From assembly GCA_026193355.1 (NCBI GenBank), contig JAPHTL010000063.1, positions 1-5,024 on the forward strand: DNA of 5,024 nt, given 5' to 3'. The first letter of the stretch is position 1; each line of letters starts with the position of its first letter. The notes under the pieces were generated by a model. That model was given only the letters and a program-made list of their open reading frames with translations, had not been told where the DNA came from and did no database searches. Source of the stretch: Rhodospirillales bacterium (lineage in GTDB: Bacteria > Pseudomonadota > Alphaproteobacteria > Rhodospirillales > JAPHTL01). Positions 1-4,325 of this stretch are shown in pieces. Made by a program: the position numbers and the translations under genes.

Positions 1-1127
1 CGCAGCGCACCGAAATGTCCGGCGCGCTGATCGGCAAGGGCGAATACGCCCACTATATGCTCAAGGAAATCTACGAGCAGCCGCAGGTCATCGGCGATAC
101 GCTGCACAGTTTCCTCAACCCCGCGACGCGTTCGCTGACCCTGCCGGACATCCCCTTCGATCTGGGGGCGGTCAGCAAGGTGACCATCATCGCCTGCGGC
201 ACGTCGTTCTATGCGGCGATGGTCGCCAAATACTGGATGGAAGGCATCGCGCGCGTGCCGGTCGAGGTGGATATCGCCTCCGAATTTCGCTATCGCGCCG
301 CCGCCATGCCCGAAGGTGGGCTGGCCCTGTTCATCTCGCAATCGGGGGAAACCGCCGACACCCTGGCCGCGTTGCGTTACGCGCGTTCACAGGGGCAGCA
401 CATCCTGTCCATCGTCAACGTGCCCGAGAGCAGCATCGCGCGGGAATCCGACGCCGTTTTTCCGACCTTCGCCGGGCCGGAAATCGGCGTCGCCTCGACC
501 AAGGCCTTCACCACGCAGCTTACCGTTCTTGCCTGTCTGTCCATCGCCATCGGTCGCGCAAGGGGAACGGTGGACGAGGCCACGGAATCGCGTCTGGCGC
601 TGGCCCTGACCGAGGTCCCCGCCCGTGCGGTCGAGGTCCTCACCCACGATGGACGTTTGCGCGCACTGGCCGAAAGCATCATGGGCGCGCGCGATGTCTT
701 GTATCTGGGACGGGGCACCAGCTACGCCATCGCGCTCGAAGGCGCGCTGAAGCTGAAGGAAATTTCCTACATCCATGCCGAAGGCTACGCGGCGGGCGAG
801 ATGAAGCACGGCCCCATCGCCCTGATCGACGACAATGTTCCCGTCATCGTCATCGCGCCCAGCGACGGCCTGTTCGACAAGACCATCTCCAACATGCAGG
901 AAGTGATGGCGCGGGGCGGCCGGGTGATCTTTTTCTCCGACGATGCGGGTTGCAGGAAACTAGACAAGGAAAACGCCGCGACGGTCGCCTTGCCGGCGGT
1001 CGATCCCTTCGTTGCGCCGATCCTTTACGCCATCCCTGTGCAGCTTCTCGCCTATCATGTGGCGGTGGCCAAGGGCACCGACGTGGACCAGCCGCGCAAT
1101 CTGGCCAAAAGCGTCACGGTGGAATAA
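1..1127 (+). CDS. glmS: Glutamine--fructose-6-phosphate aminotransferase (isomerising), C-terminal part
   Basis: GlmS makes glucosamine-6-phosphate from fructose-6-phosphate and glutamine, the first step towards UDP-GlcNAc for peptidoglycan and lipopolysaccharide, in the cytoplasm. The reading frame is open to the window edge (first full codon at base 3), so the N-terminal glutaminase domain lies outside. The ATG at 15 is internal, and I number from it. Two SIS domains follow the linker (KEIYEQP near 17-23). The sugar-phosphate motifs are ACGTS (60-64), SQSGETADT (108-116) and STKAF (161-165). The isomerase residues of E. coli GlmS (Glu481, Lys485, Glu488, His504, Lys603) correspond to Glu242, Lys246, Glu249, His265 and Lys365. 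The protein ends in the family's usual DQPRNLAKSVTVE tail. Nothing looks broken. The DUF3050 gene begins 45 bases downstream with no terminator visible, so cotranscription is possible. Identity is very secure. Confidence 0.98.
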   Translation, partial: QRTEMSGALIGKGEYAHYMLKEIYEQPQVIGDTLHSFLNPATRSLTLPDIPFDLGAVSKVTIIACGTSFYAAMVAKYWMEGIARVPVEVDIASEFRYRAAAMPEGGLALFISQSGETADTLAALRYARSQGQHILSIVNVPESSIARESDAVFPTFAGPEIGVASTKAFTTQLTVLACLSIAIGRARGTVDEATESRLALALTEVPARAVEVLTHDGRLRALAESIMGARDVLYLGRGTSYAIALEGALKLKEISYIHAEGYAAGEMKHGPIALIDDNVPVIVIAPSDGLFDKTISNMQEVMARGGRVIFFSDDAGCRKLDKENAATVALPAVDPFVAPILYAIPVQLLAYHVAVAKGTDVDQPRNLAKSVTVE

Positions 1128-1161
1128 CCATCCCGAAAACCTTAAAGAACCCGCCAAGGCC

Positions 1162-1166
1162 AAGGA
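1162..1166 (+). promoter_or_regulatory. Ribosome binding site of the DUF3050 gene
   Basis: AAGGA lies 6 bases before the ATG at 1173. It directly abuts an upstream in-frame TTG at 1167, which leaves no spacing for that codon. This decides the start in favour of ATG 1173. Confidence 0.7.
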
Positions 1167-1172
1167 TTGATC

Positions 1173-1949
1173 ATGTCCACAATTTTTCCGGAATCCCGCA
1201 TCAGGGAGTTGCAGGCGCGCCTGGCCGACCATCCCATCTATACCGCGATGAACGACCTGAAAGACCTGCGGGTCTTCATGGAACACCATGTCTATTCGGT
1301 GTGGGATTTCATGTCGCTGTGCAAGTTTCTGCAAAATGAACTGGCCCCTTCCGCCTTTCCATGGAAACCGCGCGGCCACACTTCCGCTCGGCGCTTCATC
1401 AATGAAATCGTTATCGAGGAAGAAAGCGATGAAGCGCTTCCCGATGAAAACGGGAATCCAACCTATGCTTCGCACTTCGAACTTTATTGCGGGGCGATGG
1501 ACGAGATTGGCGCGGATTCCTCTGCACCGAAAGCCTTTGTCGAAATTGCTGCGAGTGAAGGGATTGGTGCTGCGCTGGCTTCCGGAAGGCCGCCCATTGC
1601 GTCAAGGGCCTTCATGGAAACGACATTCAGCTTCATCGATACCGCAAAACCCCATGTCGTTGCGGCTGCGTTTGCGCTGGGGCGCGAACACATCATTCCT
1701 GCAATGTTCCGTTCCTTCCTGAAGGACATGAAAGTAACCGAGCAGCAGGCCCCCGTCTTTCACTTCTACCTCAATCGCCACATCCATCTGGATGAGGATT
1801 TCCACGCGCCGCTGTCATTGCTTCTGCTTAATGAATTCTGCATGGCGAACCCGTCGTTGGTGGATGAAGCCGTAGACGCCGCCGAACGCGCAGTGACGGC
1901 GCGCATAGCTTTTTGGGATGGTGTTCTGGAAGAAATGGGGCAAAGGTAA
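1173..1949 (+). CDS. DUF3050 family protein, heme-oxygenase-like fold expected
   Basis: This 258-residue protein has no signal peptide or membrane segment, so it is probably cytoplasmic. I recognise the DUF3050 family from HPIY near the N-terminus, FMEHHVYSVWDFMSL (36-50), PW (63-64) and INEIVIEEESDE (76-87). Family members are about this long, and their biochemical function is unknown to me. The family is associated with the heme-oxygenase-like all-helical fold. Possible metal ligands are His38/His39, Glu78, Glu82-84, His101 and Glu103 (HFEL), Glu172 and His173 (GREH), and the cluster His203, His205, Asp207, Asp209, His211 (HIHLDEDFH). The set resembles heme-oxygenase-like diiron oxidases (HDOs), but that is inference. 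The ATG at 1173 has AAGGA 6 bases upstream. G+C is lower than in glmS: two 60-base stretches counted by hand give 53-57%, against 67% for one glmS stretch. The neighbours do not reveal its job. Confidence 0.85.
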   Translation: MSTIFPESRIRELQARLADHPIYTAMNDLKDLRVFMEHHVYSVWDFMSLCKFLQNELAPSAFPWKPRGHTSARRFINEIVIEEESDEALPDENGNPTYASHFELYCGAMDEIGADSSAPKAFVEIAASEGIGAALASGRPPIASRAFMETTFSFIDTAKPHVVAAAFALGREHIIPAMFRSFLKDMKVTEQQAPVFHFYLNRHIHLDEDFHAPLSLLLLNEFCMANPSLVDEAVDAAERAVTARIAFWDGVLEEMGQR

Positions 1950-2019
1950 GTCGCCTCGTTTTCGTCGAAGGGAACCACAAGGCGCTTTTCGTTACCCAAT
2001 GAACATGTGAAACGACTGT

Positions 2020-2024
2020 GGAAG
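2020..2024 (+). promoter_or_regulatory. Ribosome binding site of the six-cysteine protein gene
   Basis: GGAAG (continuing as GGAAGAG) lies 5 bases before the ATG at 2030. The in-frame GTG at 2018 overlaps it and the ATG at 2027 is too close, so 2030 is the best start. This start also puts the hydrophobic signal sequence right at the N-terminus. Confidence 0.55.
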
Positions 2025-2029
2025 AGATG

Positions 2030-2395
2030 ATGCAGCACGTGAAAATCGTTCTTCTTGCCGCTTTTGTCACCTTGGGTGTGTTGGCCGCAGCTCCCGCCGG
2101 GGCGGAAGAGCGCCCCGCATCGCAGGCCCTGTCCGAATGCGCGGCGGGTTATGATTCCTGTGTCGCCCTTTGCGCAAAGGCCCATTCCGACAGTGAGGCC
2201 CGCAACATGGGGTGCGGCGCGGGCTGCGCGGCCGAACGTGCGGCCTGCGAGGCCAAGGCGGGCTACGATCAGGCCAAGCCATGGGTCGACAAGACCATGG
2301 AAGGCGTTAAAAAGTTCCTTGACGATTTGATGAAGGATCAGGGCGGTCAGGGCGATGATGCGACGCCCGACGTGGACAAGCCCAAGGAAATATGA
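2030..2395 (+). CDS. Small exported protein with six cysteines in mirror-symmetric CX6CX3C / CX3CX6C pattern
   Basis: The protein has 121 residues and I do not recognise its family. Residues 1-25 form a Sec-type signal peptide: a lysine at 5, a hydrophobic core at 6-21 and an AGA/EE cleavage site after Ala25. The mature protein of about 96 residues should be periplasmic. There is no lipobox. Its six cysteines are Cys37, 44, 48, 62, 66 and 73, giving CX6CX3C, 13 residues, then CX3CX6C. The pattern reads the same from either end. Spacings of 7 and 4 put the three cysteines of each half on one face of a helix, so an alpha-helical hairpin is likely, either closed by stacked disulfides or binding soft metal such as Cu(I). 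A further helical stretch follows (about 83-102), then an acidic Asp/Gly tail. The gene converges on the cytochrome operon with 9 bases between stops, and lies 80 bases after the DUF3050 gene. No terminator or clear promoter was seen in that gap. Confidence 0.78.
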   Translation: MQHVKIVLLAAFVTLGVLAAAPAGAEERPASQALSECAAGYDSCVALCAKAHSDSEARNMGCGAGCAAERAACEAKAGYDQAKPWVDKTMEGVKKFLDDLMKDQGGQGDDATPDVDKPKEI

Positions 2396-2404
2396 CGAAA
2401 GCGA

Positions 2405-2929
2405 TCAGCCGCTGTTCTTGCCGTTCCTGTCGCGCCATCGGTGGACGTCGTCGGGCCAGACGGACTTGATATAGCCGATTGCCGCTTCGATCTGCTGGTC
2501 CGATATGACCTTGTCGAAGGCGGGCATCTTGCTTTCCACGCCCGGTGCGGCGACGGATTGCCCGCCGTGCTTGGTGATCTCGAACAGGGATCGGTCCGAA
2601 AGTTTCCAGGTATTCCCTTTTTCATCCAGTCGCGGGGATTCAACGGCGTCCTTCGCGGTTGGCGCAAACCATGACGACTTGCCATCCAGCGCGAAACCGT
2701 GGCAGTAGCCGCAGAACTCCTCGTAGATCACCTTGCCGTCCAGCGACTGCCCCATGCGCGGGTCGGGCGGCGGGGGCTTTTGCTGCTGTTGCGGTTTTTC
2801 CTCGCTCCACAGAAAGGGTAGCGCGACGATGAAAAGAAGCGCGACTGCGATGGCCAGTCCGTTCTGAACAACCGTCCTCATCCGGCTGGGACCGGGGGGC
2901 ATCATGTCCTTTTTCGTGCGTTCCGCCAT
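2405..2929 (-). CDS. Membrane-anchored monohaem cytochrome c (distal copy)
   Basis: This class I cytochrome c of 174 residues has an uncleaved N-terminal anchor, so its haem domain faces the periplasm. After a basic N-terminus, one membrane segment spans about 23-40. A Gln/Pro-rich linker (45-57) follows, then the haem site CGYCH (Cys73, Cys76, His77). Met135 in KMPAF is the likely sixth iron ligand. The C-terminal helix (SDQQIEAAIGYIKSVWP) is typical of the family. It is a paralogue of the upstream cytochrome: both share G(H/N)TW, LF(D/E)xTKxGG, the MPxF ligand loop and IKSxWPD. The partner oxidase or reductase is unknown. It is probably the last gene of the minus-strand operon. The start is uncertain: ATG 2929 has only GGA 8 bases upstream, while ATG 2902 has AAGGA 4 bases upstream and would give 165 residues with the same anchor. 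Confidence 0.92.
   Translation of the reverse strand: MAERTKKDMMPPGPSRMRTVVQNGLAIAVALLFIVALPFLWSEEKPQQQQKPPPPDPRMGQSLDGKVIYEEFCGYCHGFALDGKSSWFAPTAKDAVESPRLDEKGNTWKLSDRSLFEITKHGGQSVAAPGVESKMPAFDKVISDQQIEAAIGYIKSVWPDDVHRWRDRNGKNSG
2907..2911 (-). promoter_or_regulatory. Possible internal ribosome binding site for the distal cytochrome c
   Basis: On the minus strand AAGGA lies 4 bases before ATG 2902 and 1 base before ATG 2905. It is a better Shine-Dalgarno match than anything ahead of ATG 2929, so it may mark the true start. Its spacing is shorter than usual, which keeps the choice open. Confidence 0.4.
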
Positions 2930-2962
2930 GCAGGGCGTCCGAATTTCCGTTTTCTGTTGCCG

Positions 2963-2981
2963 CGTCCATTGATCATGGACG
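2963..2981 (-). repeat. Inverted repeat between the two cytochrome genes
   Basis: CGTCCAT and ATGGACG form a perfect 7-bp stem around the 5-base loop TTGATC minus its first T (TGATC). Right beside it, at 2983-2992, is the perfect 10-base palindrome GGATGCATCC. Both lie in the 99-base gap between the cytochrome genes. No T-run follows on the minus strand, so it is not a normal terminator. It could be an mRNA-stability hairpin or a protein site. Confidence 0.45.
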
Positions 2982-3028
2982 TGGATGCATCCTACATGCA
3001 AGGGATGGGTTCGGCTGTGACGGCCGTC

Positions 3029-3508
3029 CTATTTCGACCGTTTGTTCAGGCTTTCCTGTCGGCCGATGACATGGTCTGGCCAGGTGCTTTTGATGAAGGA
3101 AAGGACGGCCCATACCTGTCGGTCGCTCAGGACTTCGCCGAAACCCGGCATACCGCTCTTGAATCCGGCAGGGGCGATGGCTGCGCCGCCTCGTTTCGTG
3201 TAATCGAACAGAAGGGCGTCGTCGTGATGCCAGGTATGGCCGGTTTCGTCGTGGGGCGGGGCGGGAAGCGATCCGTCGGGCTTGCGAACACGCCAATCCG
3301 GCCAGCCGGGCTCCCCCTGCAATTGCGCGCCATGGCATTCCGCACATTTCTCGGCGTAAAGAACCTTCCCCTCGGACACAAGGCTCTGGTCGTTCGGGTC
3401 GGCCCTGTCCGGCTTTGCGTCCTCGATGAACAGATAGCCACCGACCAGCACGGCCAGCGCCAGAAGGCCGATCAGCCAGCCGATTTTCCCAATACGACCC
3501 TGCAACAT
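3029..3508 (-). CDS. Membrane-anchored monohaem cytochrome c (proximal copy)
   Basis: This is a class I cytochrome c of 159 residues. Residues 8-28 form a single N-terminal membrane anchor followed by a charged linker (29-45), which places the haem domain in the periplasm. The haem site is CAECH (Cys55, Cys58, His59), and Met120 in SGMPGF is the likely distal ligand. Between them are a Pro-rich stretch (LPAPPHD, 81-87) and a histidine cluster GHTWHHDD (90-97), which the distal paralogue lacks (NTWKLSD). The clustered histidines could touch metal, but this is speculative. Start ATG 3508 has GGGA 5 bases upstream and lies 10 bases after the Spy-like stop, so the two genes are surely one operon. 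I know similar cytochromes beside Spy/CpxP-like proteins in proteobacterial copper-resistance regions. That fits the copper-type promoter ahead of this operon. Confidence 0.94.
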   Translation of the reverse strand: MLQGRIGKIGWLIGLLALAVLVGGYLFIEDAKPDRADPNDQSLVSEGKVLYAEKCAECHGAQLQGEPGWPDWRVRKPDGSLPAPPHDETGHTWHHDDALLFDYTKRGGAAIAPAGFKSGMPGFGEVLSDRQVWAVLSFIKSTWPDHVIGRQESLNKRSK

Positions 3509-3518
3509 GAAATTCCCG

Positions 3519-4100
3519 TCAATGGGTGTGGCCGTGGCCATGGGGCGCATGCTGACTCGATGCGCCGTCTGCGTAACCGCGCAAGAGGTCATAGCGGGCG
3601 ATCTGTTCCGCCGACAGCAAGGCCTTCGTCTGCATGTGGGCTTCAAGATGTACAAGCCGGAGTTCCGCCTTGGCGCGCCCTATTTTTTCAATCAGCGGGC
3701 GGACAGTTTCGATTTCGGCCCCCCCGGTTGCGAATTGCCGATCAAGTCTGGTTTCCAGATCGATAATTCTTTCCCCAAGGGCGACGGCGTTTTTCCGCAT
3801 GGTTTGAAAGATCATCTCAATGCGATCATGTTGTTTCAGGTCCAGCATGATCTTGTCTTTCATTTCAATCAGGTGCCTTGGACCCGGATAGTGGTTCAGT
3901 TCCGCCGCCATGGACAGGCCCATGCCCTGACCTGTCCGGTAATCATGGATTTCGTTTTCGGACAGGGCCTTGATGGCCCGCTTCTGCTCCCCTGCGTAAG
4001 GCTGGGCTGGCTCGACTGCAGCGGCGGGGCGCAAGGCCAACAGGGCAAGGGAAACTGCCCCTATCGTGATGATGTGATTTTTGCGTGCATGCATGAACAT
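3519..4100 (-). CDS. Periplasmic Spy/CpxP-like (metal-resistance type) protein with His-rich tail
   Basis: The protein has 193 residues. Residues 1-28 are a Sec signal peptide (basic start, hydrophobic 10-24, AAA/VE cleavage), so it is periplasmic. The mature part is nearly all helix, as in the Spy/CpxP/ZraP family of periplasmic chaperones and metal sensors. A GMGLSMAAELNHYPGP block (59-74) precedes the degenerate LTxxQ repeats LDLKQ (86-90) and LSAEQ (162-166). Between them is a long charged helical stretch (91-158) of likely coiled-coil character. The C-terminus HAPHGHGHTH (184-193) has five histidines and should bind Cu, Zn or Ni. Start ATG 4100 has AGGAA 8 bases upstream; an ATG at 4094 is spaced 14. 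It is the first gene of the operon behind a CueR-type promoter, so a role in periplasmic copper stress is likely. The exact subfamily is uncertain. Confidence 0.87.
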   Translation of the reverse strand: MFMHARKNHIITIGAVSLALLALRPAAAVEPAQPYAGEQKRAIKALSENEIHDYRTGQGMGLSMAAELNHYPGPRHLIEMKDKIMLDLKQHDRIEMIFQTMRKNAVALGERIIDLETRLDRQFATGGAEIETVRPLIEKIGRAKAELRLVHLEAHMQTKALLSAEQIARYDLLRGYADGASSQHAPHGHGHTH

Positions 4101-4143
4101 GGAAGGGGTTCCTGACAAACAAATTTGCAACAGCATGTCACCT

Positions 4144-4174
4144 CTAATAAGGGTTCCCGTTGCTGGAAGGTCAA
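4144..4174 (-). promoter_or_regulatory. CueR/HmrR-type (MerR-family) copper-responsive promoter of the Spy-like/cytochrome operon
   Basis: On the minus strand the -35 box is TTGACC (4174-4169), then exactly 19 bases (4168-4150), then the -10 box TATTAG (4149-4144). The over-long 19-base spacer is the hallmark of MerR-family promoters. It carries TTCC-N7-GGAA, with the left arm continuing into the -35 as ACCTTCC. This is the CueR/HmrR operator layout, with the dyad offset towards the -35 box as in the E. coli copA promoter. The right arm reads GGAACCC rather than GGAAGGT, so only the inner four bases pair. Transcription would start near 4137, about 37 bases before ATG 4100. Confidence 0.85.
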
Positions 4175-4227
4175 GGAGTCCACGCCGGATCATTTCGCTG
4201 CGCCATTTTTCCACGCTGCGGGAAAGC

Positions 4228-4242
4228 GGGGGTCTCGCCCCC
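4228..4242. repeat. GC-rich inverted repeat in the divergent intergenic region
   Basis: GGGGG-TCTCG-CCCCC forms a perfect 5-bp G/C stem with a 5-base loop. It ends 8 bases before the -35 box of the gabD promoter. No T-run follows on either strand, so it is not an obvious terminator. It could be an operator or simply compositional. Confidence 0.35.
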
Positions 4243-4250
4243 ACGCCCTG

Positions 4251-4279
4251 TTAACAGCCCATGACGGCGGGTTTATACT
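4251..4279 (+). promoter_or_regulatory. Sigma-70-type promoter of gabD
   Basis: TTAACA (4251-4256) and TATACT (4274-4279) are each one base from consensus and are separated by exactly 17 bases. Transcription would start near 4286, giving a leader of about 40 bases before ATG 4326. Confidence 0.75.
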
Positions 4280-4285
4280 CCGCCG
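4265..4285 (+). promoter_or_regulatory. Inverted repeat flanking the gabD -10 box, possible operator
   Basis: CGGCGG (4265-4270) and CCGCCG (4280-4285) are perfect inverted arms around 9 bases that contain the -10 box TATACT. A repressor bound here would block the promoter, or the arms could form a hairpin. No regulator is visible, so this is inference from placement. Confidence 0.4.
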
Positions 4286-4325
4286 CCTTGATTCCCCCGA
4301 ACGATTCCATGAACGAGAGGACCCC

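Noticed and set aside
960..1475. Minus-strand open frame of 171 codons over the glmS end and DUF3050 start
   Set aside because: Both plus-strand genes there are recognised families, and the antisense translation shows no motif.
1952..1990. Possible terminator after the DUF3050 gene (CGCCT ... AGGCG followed by CTTTTC)
   Set aside because: The stem is only 5 bp with a loop over 20 bases and a short, interrupted T-run, so it is not convincing.
2396..2404. Bidirectional terminator between the convergent genes
   Set aside because: The gap is 9 bases, and only 4-bp imperfect pairings can be made around it, with no T-runs.
2950..3010. Possible separate promoter for the distal cytochrome (TTGCAT, 18 bases, CATGAT on the minus strand)
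   Set aside because: It is weak at both boxes and overlaps the inverted repeats. Chance occurrence is likely.
3509..3655. N-terminal extension of the proximal cytochrome c to the first ATG in frame
   Set aside because: It would overlap the Spy-like gene, is Arg/Cys-rich low-plausibility sequence, and would bury the membrane anchor 57 residues in. ATG 3508 has a GGGA site 5 bases upstream.
2957..3766. Long plus-strand open frame of 269 codons across the cytochrome region
   Set aside because: It lies antisense to the proximal cytochrome c and part of the Spy-like gene. Its translation has no recognisable domain, and the minus-strand products are clear.
3507..4115. Plus-strand open frame of 202 codons
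   Set aside because: It is the antisense shadow of the Spy-like gene, which has a signal peptide, family motifs and a ribosome binding site.
4101..4244. N-terminal extension of the Spy-like protein to ATG 4244
   Set aside because: It would run through the copper-type promoter and bury the signal peptide. ATG 4100 has AGGAA at good spacing.
4309..4325. ATG at 4309 as the gabD start
   Set aside because: It is 17 bases from ATG 4326 and so out of frame. It also precedes the GAGAGGA ribosome binding site.
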